NCBI GenBank assembly: GCA_907164885.2
Contig: OU015491.1
Location: 112,343,194 to 112,407,193 of the forward strand
Length of the DNA stretch: 64,000 nucleotides
Direction of reading: 5' to 3'
DNA from: Dolomedes plantarius
Lineage: Eukaryota > Arthropoda > Arachnida > Araneae > Dolomedidae
The notes under the pieces were generated by a model, which was not told the origin of the DNA, made no database searches, and worked only from the letters and a program-made list of their open reading frames with translations. Of this stretch, positions 1-13,180 are shown piece by piece (within the stretch, counting starts at the first letter, position 1; the number at the start of each line of letters is the position of its first letter). A program made the translations under genes and the position numbers.

Positions 1-993
1 CAATTAAGTCGTAAAAATGCATGATGCTCTTCAATAAATAATACCTAAATTCGAAGACTTTTCAACAAAAAGAATAAAACCTAAAATAAAACTTTTCCAA
101 CCGAACTTTAAGCAACTTAATATTATAAATGCGTTCCGGCATAATAATTTCAGCCTGTTAAGCAAACACATTTTAACATACGTATTTTAATGGCTAGAAA
201 ACAGGTTATTACCCCGTGATTCAACATATTTGCGATCATCAATTGGAAGAGTTTTTTAGATTTATATTATTTCGTTAAACTCCATAAAGCGAATGTGAAT
301 GATTAATTATACAGGAATAACAGCATCGCGTTATGACCTCGGGAAAAAAAAGAAAGCGATAAAGGTGTCAAAAACTGCACAGATTCAAAGACCCATGAAA
401 GCTTGGAAGAAATATCATACATTAACTCCCGTTTTCGACATTCGATGGATATGAGTCATTTCATTTGAAAAGAAATGGATATTTCAGCGATTTGTACTTG
501 CAGCTAAAGTGTAAGTTCTTTCGCGATTAGATAGAAGTGACGTCGTCACGTCTGTGAATTCGTGACTGAGTAGCTTTTATGGATTTTTTTACTGGGATAT
601 GTTGTTACCTTCGAATGTGCTGTGAACGTAGATTTCCGGTTAAACTGTCATAAATATTTCTGCGTTCTTTCAAAAGGGAAAATGAGAACATAAGCAGAGA
701 TTTGCTCATTTAGGAGTTTTTTCCCTCAAAGGGATTAAGTCCACGAGTACGTTTCATTCATTTATTTTATCGCGAAAGATATTAAAATCTTTTGACTGTA
801 AGAGTTACGTCTTTTATAAGAATATCTGTTTTGGGTAGTGTCAGACAGATATCAATAAGCGCATTTTAATAAATTGTGTATGGAGAGACATCAACAAATA
901 TTAAGTCCTAAATATAATAATGCAATATAATTATCACATTAAGACCATGAGGCACATGATGATTTAACCGCATAGAATGTTTGTATGATAGTT
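1..993. other. Unannotated AT-rich DNA
   Basis: I see no coding exon, RNA gene or repeat with recognisable ends here. Stop codons are frequent in all frames. Confidence 0.5.
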
Positions 994-1002
994 CTGAAGT
1001 AA

Positions 1003-1180
1003 GTGGAAAATGGCCGAATGGCTAGGGCGCTGGAATTCGGTACCAGAATCTGTGGGTTACAGTCCCTCTCTAGGCGTAGACATTTGTAGTCGTTCGGAAT
1101 CGGCTTTAAGCAGTAGATCCCTGTATAATTAACCGTCGAGTAGCAAAAAATTTACCGTAGCACTCCAAACCAAACCAAAC
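1003..1180 (+). mobile_element. tRNA-derived SINE, family 1, copy 1
   Basis: This is a 178-bp SINE. The head is tRNA-like: an A-box-like stretch (GGCCGAATGGCTAGGGCG) at about 1012-1029 and a degenerate B-box near 1054-1065. A unique body and a short CAAAC-repeat tail follow. It is flanked by a 9-bp direct repeat, CTGAAGTAA, at 994-1002 and 1181-1189, the expected mark of L1-type target-primed insertion. The same body recurs at 27,671-27,845 and, truncated, near 60,135, so it is a dispersed family. The B-box is damaged here (GGGTTACAGTCCC), so this copy is probably not transcribed by Pol III. Confidence 0.75.
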
Positions 1181-1689
1181 CTGAAGTAAACATGTCTTTT
1201 GCAATTCTACTCAGCCAGATATATCCAACACATAACTTTTATTCTTTGCGTAAGTTAGAAGTTTGAGGAAGGCACGTACTTCATAATTATCTACTGATAT
1301 CCATGTATAGACGTCTAGTATAAAGCGTAACCAAACGCAAGCAAGAGTCACAACCCAATTATACCCGATAGATGTTTTTAAATTGGAAATTCTGTCTTTT
1401 TTCATTCAGAGAATGCATAAAATGTAAGCAACGACTTCGGTATATTTCTTTTCTGAATTTAAAATACATAGTAGTTTACTTGAAATCTATTGTAGCTTGT
1501 AAAGATCTGAATAACATGGGAAATTTATTTTGGCACTGACGACTGAACATTTTAGTATTGCTTTCAATTTATTTAAAAAATCCAATAATAAATAAATGAA
1601 CTCACCAGATCACAACGAGTCAAACATTTTACCACTCTTGAGCTATTTCAGATACCTAAAAACGTATTTCTTGTTATTGTTCTTACTTA
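1181..1689. other. Unannotated AT-rich DNA
   Basis: I see nothing recognisable between the two SINEs. The short open frames here show no family similarity. Confidence 0.4.
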
Positions 1690-2037
1690 TGTCCCTTGGT
1701 CAAAATAAAAAAGACCACTCCCATATAGGCTTGCGGGAAGAGGGTTACGACTCCACTATAAGCGTCTACTTTAGCCAGGTGCCACCTCAATTTTGACCGA
1801 GCACCCCCATAGGTGATGAGAGATCGTACCATTTCTCATCTTTCCTGACCTCGTAGAAGGAATTTTTGTTTTACTGATTTAACATGCCCATATCGAGCCT
1901 AGATACGGGGGAGTATTTAATAATGCTTATCGGGGTGAACTCCAAACTGAGTGTCGAACCGAGCACCCTTGGTACCGAAACGCACTACATTATACGTGCT
2001 ATATCACTAGGCTACATTGAGCCACCGCAAAACGTAG
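1690..2037 (-). mobile_element. tRNA-derived SINE, second family
   Basis: Read on the minus strand, this stretch starts with a tRNA-like head. An A-box-like TAGCCTAGTGATA lies at 2002-2014 and a B-box-like GGTTCGACACT at 1950-1960, spaced as in a tRNA promoter. A body of about 250 bp follows, more GC-rich than its surroundings, ending near a GACCAAGGGACAT segment at about 1690. A sub-motif (GGTGCTCGGT) occurs both in the head near 1960-1970 and again in the body near 1797-1806. I found no clean target-site duplication. The body does not match SINE family 1, so this is a separate family. Open frames inside it are not genes. Confidence 0.55.
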
Positions 2038-3686
2038 AAGAGTTAGTTCATTCAAATTTCGAACATAGTATATCTTAAATATATTTGTTTATAGCACACA
2101 CATGAAGAAATGTAGGGAAAAGTTTTCGATCAGAAAATAGATTAAAAAATGTTAGTCAAAGAATTTTTTTCGCGAAAATATGACATTAAATATGGGGTTT
2201 GGAAAGTACATTAACTTCGATGAGAATAAAATATTTGTTAGGAAGAATATAAAACACTTTCAGTCATAACTGGTTATAGTAAGAAATTTTCAAAAGGGCA
2301 GAACTACCTCCTTATTTTAAAGGAGTATACATCGTATAGCTAGAAATATAAATAGAACTGTTTAATTTATGTCTCTCTTCGCATTAAAACACATTTACCA
2401 TTCGTAGCAAGTTCGTACCTTTTAAATGTACATTTAAAAAACAGAGTATATGCGTTTTGTATAGTAAATTGCCTTTTTGGTATAACTTGAGAGTTACAAA
2501 TTCTCGATTAAACAGAATATCTGTATCGAGAAAACTGATGTGCAGCTTGCAATTAATTTTGCATGCAGTTTCACTCGCCTCGCTAATAACTTCCATTTAT
2601 TCATTACTCTGTTCAAGATGCTACATTTGAATGCATAAGAGGGGCATTAACTAGATTCTATGATTTCCAAGATTTACGTCGACAGGATGAACGATATAAA
2701 ATTAATTCTATATGAAGTTGATATTAATATAGGAGATTTTGTGCAAAAAATATATACCTATATTATTTCCTTGTATAAATGATTACTAATTACCTCCTGC
2801 ATTTCTAAAGAAGTCAAATTATCAACTTCTAATTTTTGCACTAAAAACAGACATAAAATATATATTAATTTCGAACAAAACATGTCGAAAATTAACATGA
2901 AAAAGAATGTTAGTTTTTTAACATTAGAAGTAAAATTAAAATTGATATTAAAATAAATTTTGGAATAATTTTTAATTATATTTTTAAATTATAGAAGAAA
3001 TACGTATCGTTGAACAGCGTATAAGATGCACCTAGAAACACTACCTGCTTTCTTATGTATATGAAGGACATTGTCAAAATTTCAAAATACTATTGTTATT
3101 TTAAACCATATATTGATGGTTGAATACAATCCTGTATGATCTTAATTATTCACGAAACTTTAGAATTCTTATTGACACATGTGTGAATGCTTGTAAATAA
3201 TCTCAAGAAAACACAATCTGTTACTCCAACAAATTGTATATTCAACAATCCATTTACCGAAACTGTCGTAATCCCAGTTTTACTTCATACATTACAAAGA
3301 CTAACCGCATAGGAGACCTACCTTTCTTGATAACATTATAGCGTTGATAACATTATAGCGTTAATATAAATGTACTCGATCATGTGACTATCCCTTCAGT
3401 AGAAATATGACAAGTGAATACTAAAATCTCTGTGTCCAAAAACTCACTTAGAAACATTTGGAAACAAAGATCAGAACATCGAAATCTCTTGCTGTGCACT
3501 GTTATCTATTAATGCACGACATAAGAAAGGAGAGTGAGATCTAAACGCTCTCAGTGGCAAGATTTATGAGAACATTTATCTCCATTTTCTACAATATCAC
3601 TTATATAAGCTTCGAATAAGATTCACTTAGTGGAATACAGTTATCGTGTTAAGTAGATATCCCTTATCAGATGTTGAGATATTGTA
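2038..3686. other. Unannotated AT-rich DNA
   Basis: No gene or mobile element is recognisable. The only local structure is a 17-bp tandem doubling (TGATAACATTATAGCGT) at 3328-3361. Confidence 0.45.
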
Positions 3687-4427
3687 CAGGGTGGTCATAA
3701 AAAAACTTTGCCGATATATGGACCTCTAGCGGCTGTTCCGTTCAACCGATCGAGATGAGATTTCAGTTATAGTTATTTAGAGGTATGAGCTGGGGATTCT
3801 GCAAACGGCAACAAAGTGGTACTTATGGTTACGGTTATAGGTACAGAAACTGAGAAATTTTCGAATGGCAACGTCCACTTTTTCCCGTCGAAAAATGCTC
3901 AGCGCATGTGAAAACCTTTAAGAGCGTTGGAACGGTAACATGTATCACAAGAAACGGACGCGTTATGCAAGCACAAAAAACACCTGTGCGAACAGCCTAT
4001 GATGGCACCCATTTGGAAAATGTGTAATCCAAATAAATGTTTTCTTTTGTCCGATCTGTGCTGTAATCAGTGATTGGTGTCTTAACTGTGTCATAGGAAT
4101 ATTTCCTCCTTGCGCCACAAACGTGTTTTTGTTGGTCGTTGTCAGAGATGTTTTTTGTGCGTGCATAACAAGTCCGTTTTTTGTGGTACACATACCGTTA
4201 CAAGGCTCTTTAGGGTTTTCGAATGCGCTGAGCATTTTGCGACGGAAAAAAGTGGGTGTTGCCATTCGAAAATTTCGAGTTTAAGTACCTATAACCGTAA
4301 CTGTGAGCGCTACTTTGTTGTCATTCCCAGAATCCCGAGCTCAAAAATCCCGAGCTGAATAACTATATCTGAAATCTACAGCCTCTAGAGGTCCATATAC
4401 CGGCAAAGGTTTTTTATGACCACCCTG
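3687..4427. mobile_element. Palindromic (foldback) non-autonomous DNA transposon
   Basis: The element begins CAGGGTGGTCATAAAAAA and ends with its reverse complement (TTATGACCACCCTG). It is flanked by TA dinucleotides at 3685-3686 and 4428-4429. The inverted repeats continue far inside: about 330 bp of the left arm can be followed in the right arm with scattered mismatches, leaving a spacer of about 100 bp. No transposase is encoded; open frames on both strands are by-products of the palindrome. The TA target and CAGGG ends fit a Tc1/mariner-related foldback element, but that assignment is inference. Confidence 0.8.
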
Positions 4428-4429
4428 TA

Positions 4430-5690
4430 TATTTTAAGGAGATGTCTTGATAAATTTCTTTTTTTCTTGTGTGGTGTACGGACAAGACATCTGGCTGCGA
4501 CAAACCGTTATCCGTTACCCTCCCTTTTTAATCAACCTAATGAAATGTGGCGACAACACTGGTTAGTTTGCCTACTTTAAAATATATCTTATGGGTGAGA
4601 AACTTCAAATTCAATTTATTTTCATATTTTTAAATCTTTCAAATAACCCGATTTCTCTCTTGTAAAAATAAAAAATGTTTTATGCAAGAATACAATAGCC
4701 TCACCATATTGTGGGTGAAAAGGGGAACTAAAAATAATTTTTATAAAATCTTGTTCGCTTAAGGCTACTAGAACGGTAAGGATTTATGTATCTTTCGCCA
4801 TTCACCTGCATTTGAAAAAAAATAAAGAAAAGATTTAAAAATCTACTTTTAAACACGAGTCATCTATAAAAACCTTAAGTGGTCGAATAAATCGCACGTC
4901 TCACTCCCATCAAGGAGAAATTTTAAATTCTTTGCTTCCATCTCACGTAGAGTATGTTTCGAACAACTTCTGACATTACATCAATTTTCATTCCTTAGAG
5001 CTTGTTTTCTCCTATTTTATTCCGAGTTACTGCGAGAAATAAAGAAGATATGATCTGAAATATTCATGCTAATATTTTTTTTTCACGAAAAAGGGCCCAT
5101 ATTTTATATAAACTTTTTTTGCTCTCATGAGAATGGAGCTCCTTTCAGTTTATTTACAGGATTTGGAAAAAAAAATTTCTAATATTTTTGATTCGTTATT
5201 TTAGCAAAATTTATTTACACTTTTACGACTACTACTTTATATATTTTAAATAATGGAATAAGTTTTGATAAATAATGTTTTACGGTTCTTTTGGAGTTGA
5301 TCTGACTCTTTTGATAAAATTTCTTGATGCACGTCTTATTTTCTTTTAGCAGAATATGTTTCCTAATACTAGACACACGTTCCACTGAAAATCACTGGCC
5401 TCAGTATCGACAAATGCGTTCTTAATAATTTGTAGAATAAGATTTATAAGTTTATCCTCTGAACCCATTTTTCAACATGCGAAATTTTTTATGCTTTTCA
5501 AGACCATTTTCGTTGCAAAATTTTCTTCAACAATAAATATTACGGATTGGCTCCTTGGTAGAGAAAAGTGGGAGAATATATTTTCATGTATTAAATATAG
5601 AGAAATACTCCTACTCTGTATACGAACATATAAAACTTTGTATGTATTTCCATGGGCATGGATATTTGCATCCTCCATGGCATGGATTTT

Positions 5691-5693
<3 letters not shown>
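4430..5693. other. Unannotated AT-rich DNA
   Basis: I see no coding or repeat structure with recognisable boundaries in this stretch. Confidence 0.4.

Positions 5694-5750
<57 letters not shown>
5694..5750. repeat. (AT)n microsatellite
   Basis: An uninterrupted AT dinucleotide run of about 57 bp. Translations give alternating Tyr-Ile peptides that are not genes. Confidence 0.95.
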
Positions 5751-5751
<1 letters not shown>

Positions 5752-5898
5752 GTTATCCCGTGTCATACGTCATTTTCTGCTGGTCCGTGAAAATTTCCTA
5801 TACTATGCTTAGATTGTGTTTAAACCCCAACTTTTCGCTTTCCCGTTTCGTACGTTTTTTACCGTTTGCCCCATGAAAAATGTAGAATCGGGGTTCCA

Positions 5899-5901
<3 letters not shown>

Positions 5902-5981
<80 letters not shown>

Positions 5982-5990
5982 TATATATAA

Positions 5991-6042
<52 letters not shown>

Positions 6043-6044
6043 TT
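5902..6044. repeat. Interrupted (TA)n microsatellite with inverted flanks
   Basis: A TA run of about 140 bp, interrupted near 5977-5992. The second block is bounded by AACTTATATA at about 5989 and TATATAAGTT at its right end. That block is therefore a perfect potential cruciform. Confidence 0.9.
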
Positions 6045-9000
6045 AATTTAAAATATTCGAATCTCTCTGATCATTCTAAAATACGTCGTTTTTTTGCGTG
6101 CATATCGAGTACTTTCTTGTAATCTCCAATACTTATTTTCCAATTGTTTTGGTTTGCGGAACAAATGTGGGGATTTATTTCCGGGATGGAAATGCCACTT
6201 ATATATCTTCACAGTCAAATTTCAATAATTTCACTGGGGAGCTTTTGTCCCTGAATCTTTTGTATTTTTTTCATAAAACAATATGAAACCAACAAAATTT
6301 TAACACAAACTTTGAAACAACAGTAAATCGCGATTTACTCGTAATTAATATTAATAGCCTCTAAGAGCAAAGACAACAAGGAATAGTACTCTGCGAGAAA
6401 ATGTGAGCGTCTTCAACCGAGAGAAATTAGTTCCGCGGCACCGATTTAATACGTAGAACTACTTTTGGGTGGAAAATTAGAAGTCTAATGGGACATTAAA
6501 GAAAACGATACTTGGAAGTATTGCTCCTACTTTATGAGCAATTATGACGATAGTAAGTGATATTATCTATTACGCGAATGTCAGGGGAAAATATTTTTAC
6601 CGTTATTTTATGTATGCACGGTTAATAATTCTATAATAGTGCTAAAAATTTTTTAGACTATCCTTAAAACCGATCCAATGCCTATCTATTAGGTATGCTG
6701 ATGCTGAATGAATCTGTTAGAAGATTTAAAACCTAGCTTTATAAACAAAATTATACATTCGATTCTTTTCGCAGTTGATATTGTTAAAGTTACAGATTCT
6801 TGTGTAAGAGACATTTTTTTTACTTTACAACTAAACAAATCGTAAAGTGACGAGTTGCACTGATTACCTTTGCAGGACGAAGAGGAAGAAACTTTTAAAA
6901 TTTTTATTGTCTGGGATCTGCGGTCATAGGTTCAAAGCTGCTGAAAAAAGTGAGTATCAGGAAAACGCCAAGAGGAAAAACGAACTTCAATGCTAGAGGG
7001 GCAACACCTCATGACCCTAGTAAGTAAAGCATAGGGATCGGAAGAGCTGGTCTCGTCCAAATAGCAACAATCCCCCTCCCCCCCCAAAAAAAAAAGCTTT
7101 GATGATCCCAAATGGAGTCCGCCAAGAAAAAATATGGCCAGCATCGTTCGAGACGATCATGGGAAATTTAGAAAATTCAATAACTTTTTATACGGACTGG
7201 AAAAGTAAAAATAGCTAGTATAACTACATAATTACAAATGGGTTACCTTGAGAGCTTTAAATTAGCACCAGGAAGTTAAAGGATTTAGAAAAAAGAGGAA
7301 GCGAGATAATGTGTTAAACCAATATCCTTTGTCTGAAAAAGCTGAAACACGGAAAACGAGCTCAGAAGTTTGAAATAATTAAAATTTTTACATAAGTTGT
7401 ATCTGAACCGGGACTGACTCGTCGCCTTTTCTCTAAGTAGGACACATATAAAAGGAAATTAGATATAACTATCCCCCTCCAAAAAAAATATGAAGAGCAT
7501 TAATGTCTTATTGCATGACGCGACACCCTCGATAGATAAAAAACTGTCCCAGGGTTTCTCTCGGTTATCAGACAAAGATAGACTCTTGAACGTAACGTCT
7601 GAACAAAAGGAAGTTCTCTGTATAGGATATAAATGAGGGGCCGTATCGGTATTAAAAAATATTGATATCAAGAAAAAATCGAATGTAAACATGAACTATT
7701 CTGAAGAAATATGTCTTGATATGTACCATTAACTACTGCATCTTTATGAAGTCACTCTCATTTTTTAAGAGTTCAGAAAAATGTTTTTCATTTTACTATT
7801 TCTAGAACATGGCATCAAACCAAATTATAATTTTCTCTGAAAAGATTTTATCGGATATCACCTTTGATATTTCCATCTAGTAAGAGGCTTCGGGCATTTA
7901 GCACTTTATTTCAATTATTTACCAGGCTTTTACTATTTCTGGTCATCACTTTTCTTTCTGGCCTGTGAGACTGGGAAGTCGGCTCTTTTATAAGTTTGTT
8001 ACTAAGATAAACATACAGTCAAGAACTTCTTTCTTTTCTGCCAATTCCATCTCACTTTTTTCTTTTACCATTTTCTCTTTTATCTTGTTTCGTAACGGAA
8101 CTGGTATACAGGCCCCAATTTTATACTCTGATAAACAAATTTGTTATTTACTCCTATTGGACTTTGCTTGATTTTCTTTATACTGCATTTAGGAGCTCCG
8201 AATGTTTTTCAGACTACCCCGATAATCTCCAGATAATCTTGGTATGACCTTTTAAATCCGAGGACACATTCCAAATAATTTTGGATTATTTTTAGTTCTC
8301 CTTGTAGGCGAAGTTCCTAATTTCTATCTTGGTCCAACCCGAGCTGTTGAATAAGTTTTTTGTTGTATAAATTCTTATTTTTATTTCCCTAGTTCTCCAC
8401 CATTTCCTAAACTAACCCTATGTCTCTCAATAAGGAATTTTTTTCTTGTCTTTATTTCTTTTTCCTTTGTTCCGAAATATATCTTATTATATCATGCACG
8501 CAACCAAGTACTCATCGGATGCAATAAATGTAAAAATTCAACTACTATGGACTTACAAATGCCACAAACATGCTAATTGTTTAGTGAATATCAACAACAG
8601 TTTTTAATAGGTTTCCGTAACCGCGATTGCACAAACACGTTCTCTTTATAGTAGCTAATATAGTAAAGTATTTAATGTTTAATCAAAGGTAGTTTCTTAC
8701 CTTGTTTTTAAAACTTTATTAAACGTTGTATAAATGAGTATGTGTACAATAAAAGGTGATGTTAGTTACAAAGTTAATCGGAAATTTGCCTCTCGTAACC
8801 TAAACGCACCTTTAATATTCTACTCTATATGCCTATACATAATAAAACTCTGGCCTTGTCCTACGGTCAGTTCTAATTGCTTCCGGACAGTTTTCTTGCT
8901 TCGCTATCGGAGGATTCTCCTAAATCTCACAATATCACCTATGACCATCGTTGAGAATAAAGGCGATCTTCTACTTTACTGTATTTTCTTCTAAAATAAG

Positions 9001-10158
9001 ACATGTCCACTATCGATCGAGAACACAATACGTCATACGCAATCACATATATTAAAATAATTTTCCCTACTTATTTGGAAGTATAAGTTCAAAAAAATTT
9101 ATTACTAGAGAATACATTAAATCTACGGATTAAAATCTCAGAGATAGCCAAAAAAATTTAGTTCACATTGAATTTAAATCCAACCACATTTCCTTTCCAT
9201 TTTTAAGGGGGAAAAACGCATAAATATCAAATGCTATTCATGTATTTTACTCTTGGGTGGAAAGTTAGGATTTTTATGTGTCCTAGAGGGAAACATATTT
9301 CATATCTCCAGAAAAGTTCTTATCTCTCGTTTGTTTTTAGAAAATTGGTGTGGTTTAAATTAAACTTCACCCACAAAGGGGAATTTTTTGTTTAAGTAAA
9401 CAGATATGTTATCTTATTTATTCTTTCTTTTTTGTGCCTAGAAAGGACATAATAAACATTTTTAATATTTCCGACCTCTTTGTTTAGTTCTTTTTCTTGT
9501 GTATTTATTTTAATGTGTCCCAAATCTAATACGTTTGGGATAATTATTTTTCCGGGATTTTAAACTGAAAAAAATAATATGGGCATATTACGCGTTTGCA
9601 AAGTTTTTGAGTATTGTCCATATCTTGAAAATAATAAAAATAACAAAAGTAAAAAAATCATAATTTTTTTACACTGTATAATACAGAATTATTACCCTGA
9701 TTTTCAGATTATCAATTTTTTTTTCTCATGAGCCGTGGTTAGCGCAAAACAAATGAGAATTTAAACAGAAATTGCTTGACAGAATGAAATTTGCCACTCG
9801 TTAAAGAAGGATCATAACATACTTAAAAAAAGAAACTTTGAAATCTATGTTTGTTTAATTATTGTTTTCACTGATCCCGCTTAAAAAAATAATATCATTC
9901 ATTTAAATAGAAAATGGAATGTTTTGAATTCTCGTGCTTTACAGTTTTTCAAACATACGGTTATTAATTAGCTTTAATATTTTTTTCTGATGCAGAAACC
10001 TGTAGAGAAAGTTTTTAGGTATACAGAAAAAAGGTAAAAAATACAAAACTCTAAAAAAGAACAAAATGGAAAATACGTAAACAAGAAAAGTAACTAAGAT
10101 AAAATTCTCATGTGATTCCAATAACGTCTGTATAGAGAATTCTCAGTTAAGGCAGAGC
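6045..10158. other. Unannotated AT-rich DNA
   Basis: About 4 kb with no recognisable gene, transposon end or RNA. There are short homopolymer runs (for example C and A tracts at 7074-7095) and many short open frames without protein-like composition. Confidence 0.4.
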
Positions 10159-10935
10159 TCACATAATGTGCTTACCTTCTATGTTGTCTGAATTGCAAAG
10201 GGGGCATATAGGGATAGAAAATTGGCTAGGAATTAGGGCTTTGCTAATAATTCCCGTTCTATTTAAATACGCAGCTAGGCAGTCGAGTTCATTTACAATC
10301 CTGAAAGCAGCCACTGCAATTTCACGTGGGCCATCGGGAAGGGTATTCAGAGTCTTGCTCCAGACTTTATTTTGAATACGGTTTTGGAGGTCAGAAATAA
10401 AAGAATCCTTTGTTTTCTGCTTTGTAATCTTACACGCAGTTTTATAAGGAATTTTAATGGGAGCACAGAGGGATACTAAGATTCCCTTTTTTGCTAGGAA
10501 ATCTGTTGCATCATTTCCTGGTATGTCGCAGTGGGATGGTATCCATAGCAAAACAAAACTTTTGTTAGAATTAGTCATATTGCTCTGCACTCTAGTATTT
10601 TAAAACATGAATCAGGTTGGTTTTGATTTGCTATCGCCTGAATGGCAGCGGAAGAATCTGAGACAACTACAACACTGAAAAAATAAGGAAGTCTGTGTTT
10701 CAAAAGGACAAGGGTTACCCTAATGGCCTTGAATTTTCCATCGAAGGCTGAGTTCTGATAACCTAGTGGTAGATAATGAGAAAATAAGGAGCTGTATATA
10801 CCACCAACGTCTCTTCCGTCGTTGTTAAACTTCGAGCCCTGTGTATAAACATGCAACCATTCAGTGGTTGGATAACGTATCTCAATTATATCTATGGCTA
10901 TGAAAAATAGAGTTCCTGGCTCATAGTCGGATTTT
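10159..10935 (-). pseudogene. LINE (I/Jockey-like) RNase H relic
   Basis: This is a minus-strand fragment of the RNase H domain at the end of a non-LTR retrotransposon pol. The first part (about 10,935-10,575) carries the strand that normally begins with a catalytic Asp in a YTDGS motif; here it reads YTQGS, so that residue is lost. The SDSSAAI motif is kept. After a frame break near 10,580 the second part continues with IPSHCDIPGNDATDFLAKKG, the conserved C-terminal RNase H segment of these elements, and ends in a CPLCNSD zinc-like motif. No reverse transcriptase lies upstream. It is a dead 5'-truncated copy. Clade assignment between I and Jockey is uncertain. Confidence 0.8.
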
Positions 10936-12187
10936 ATTATAGGTTTACAAAGTTAGCATAGATAATACAAAGTTGAAAAAAATTATTACAGCCTATTCCA
11001 TATTGAATTACAAGATAAAATTACGAAACTGTATTTGCCGCCACATTTTGAAATTTTATACTGTACTGATCAAATCTAATTTAAATAAGGAAATGTGTTA
11101 CAATTCCTACTACAAAATAGGGAGAGAAATTAAGACTTTTAAATGTTTAACTCATCAATTGTAGACAAATAATCCATACAAAGTAATGTTCAATGGTAAT
11201 ATTCAGTAATAAAAACAGAGTTTTTTAACTACTAAATGCATCTAAACAATTTTCTGGAAATTTTTTAAATAGTTGTTTTAACTGTTTTTTGAATTACATT
11301 AGTTACGAAATTTCAGATATTTGCAGCTGTAGGGAAATATACCTTACTTCTAATTAGTCCTTCCCCGATAATCGAAAAAATATAAAGGGAAACAAAGCAA
11401 AAGGTTAAAAATGAATCTAAACTTTCAATAATATAACCAGAATTCTTTTTTGCTCTAAATATAACCAGGTGGTTAACGAATATAAACTAAATAAAAAGAA
11501 TGAAAGAAAAATTGTTTTATTGACTAATAATTGTTTAGCTGAAGTAAAATTTAATTATATAATTGTGTATTTACGAAATAAAGCAGAGCATTCATTTATG
11601 ACACACTTGAGTGTAAATAATCATGGAAATTTCATGTATTTCCTTCATTGCTTTGTCTAGTGTAAGAACTGGGAAGAGACAACTCAACTCAACTTCTCTC
11701 TAGTGTAGGAGATATAGAAGGAGAGATGCGGCCATGTTGGCTGATGTGAGGAGCTGCCTATGACAATTTAACTGTGCATTCAATATGTTTATATGATTAT
11801 GTAATGTGCTGCTTTAAAGATCAATTAAACTTTGTCAGCTAAAAAGAAGATGACCTTATTTTTTGAGTGTGTATGTGTGTCTTCAAACCTCTCTCACCGC
11901 CTTTACCCACTCATCCTACGATAAAAAATTTCTACTTCTAGCAAACACAAAATAATCGAGAAGCAGCCTTCTTGCCAATAACTTGAGATACGTAGTGCAT
12001 GATAGCACTGTAACAATTTTTGACTATAAAATCAAGACAATTTGGCAGTTTCCAAAAATGTATTGACAGCTCATAAGTTTTACAAAGAATCTCAAATATA
12101 CTACACCAGATATCTTTCGGTCGTATGCATTTGTAATTTAGCTGATGAATTATTGTCTACTAATATATGTATTTTTTTCTAATGCAG
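10936..12187. other. Unannotated AT-rich DNA
   Basis: No gene or transposon boundary was recognised. The last 40 bases before 12,188 look like a splice-acceptor region, described with the next entry. Confidence 0.4.
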
Positions 12188-12365
12188 AGTCACTTGTTGT
12201 GAGACATTCAGTTTTCTTATTCACCTCGAATTCTTGATGGATACTTTATTAAGAGAGAGCCGTTTAGGTGACAGAACATTGCTCCCTATGACGGAACAAG
12301 ACGGTAACGACCAAGCACACTGCGTAGAAGCTGACGACGGTGACCGCTATACCGTGTGGGAGTAA
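12188..12365 (+). CDS. Possible terminal coding exon, unknown protein
   Basis: A 178-bp open stretch follows a good acceptor: a CTACTAAT branch-like site, a T-rich tract and TAATGCAG ending at 12,187. Read with one leading base (phase-2 intron), it is open to a TAA at 12,363-12,365. It has protein-like composition rich in charged residues, with the end reading ...DDGDRYTVWE. An internal ATG lies at 12,237. Local base composition is less AT-rich than the flanks. I recognise no domain, see no partner exon upstream, and no clear poly(A) signal close by. It could be the last exon of a host gene, or chance. Confidence 0.3.
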
Positions 12366-12393
12366 CAAAGGAATATCACATGCTCTTTACAAA

Positions 12394-12413
12394 ATAATAA
12401 TAATAATAATAAT
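12394..12413. repeat. (AAT)n microsatellite
   Basis: Short run of about seven AAT trinucleotides just downstream of the possible exon. Confidence 0.85.
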
Positions 12414-12490
12414 CTATGTTGATTTAATTATTATTTTTGCTGATCCCATTTACAAACGAATAGAAAAATTCTAATAAATAAGCTCAATTA

Positions 12491-13180
12491 TCTACTATAT
12501 ATATATAACAGTTCCGTAACTGACTAACTGACAGATAACGCACAGACCAAACCGCTGGACCTAAAGGGCTGAAATTTTGAATGGAGGTTCTACTTAAAGT
12601 GTAGGGGTACACTAAGAAAGATTTTTGAAAAATTCTTCTTAGATTTTTTTTAAATGAAATTTTTAATATGTTTTTGTAACATTTTTTTAAAGTTTGTATT
12701 AAAAATAATAATCTGAGGTTTATAAAATTTATATCACGAGATATATCATAAAAATTCCTTTAAAATGAAATCTTTTATGAATCCTTACCTCAATTTTCTG
12801 ATTTTTGGTGAAGTTTTAAAGATTAAATTTTAGAATTTAATTTATTAAATGTGTTCACGTGATTTCTTTTCTTTTTATGATACTTTAAATTAATTTTGTC
12901 TCACGTGCATAACAGAGAAATAAATTGACAAAAGAAATATTTACATACGGTAAAAGATCAAATTTAACAACTAGACTAAATGAGATGGAAGTTTTTTAAG
13001 CATTTAATTCAAATTAGTATGCTTTATGGATATTAAACATACAAATTAATCATACATTGACCGTTGTATTTAATTTGAATATTTTCTTCTACATTATTTT
13101 GTCTATAAAAATATCCGCTACGATTTTCATTGCAATTATCCTAATTTGTACTACGTAGCGAAGCACGGGTATTCAGCTAG
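12491..13180 (+). mobile_element. Non-autonomous Helitron, family A, copy 1
   Basis: The element starts with TC (TCTACTATATATATAACAG) after an A and ends with ...GGGTATTCAGCTAG before a T. This is the A|T insertion and CTRR end expected of Helitrons, with no target duplication. The palindrome CTACGTAG lies about 30 bp before the end, where a terminal hairpin is expected. The first 150 bp (ACAGTTCCGTAACTGACT onward) and the last 40 bp match the minus-strand element at 17,011-17,856. No Rep/helicase is encoded. Confidence 0.75.

Noticed and set aside
3963..4358. Overlapping open frames on both strands
   Set aside because: They lie within the palindromic element, and mirror frames arise from the inverted arms. 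No protein family is matched.
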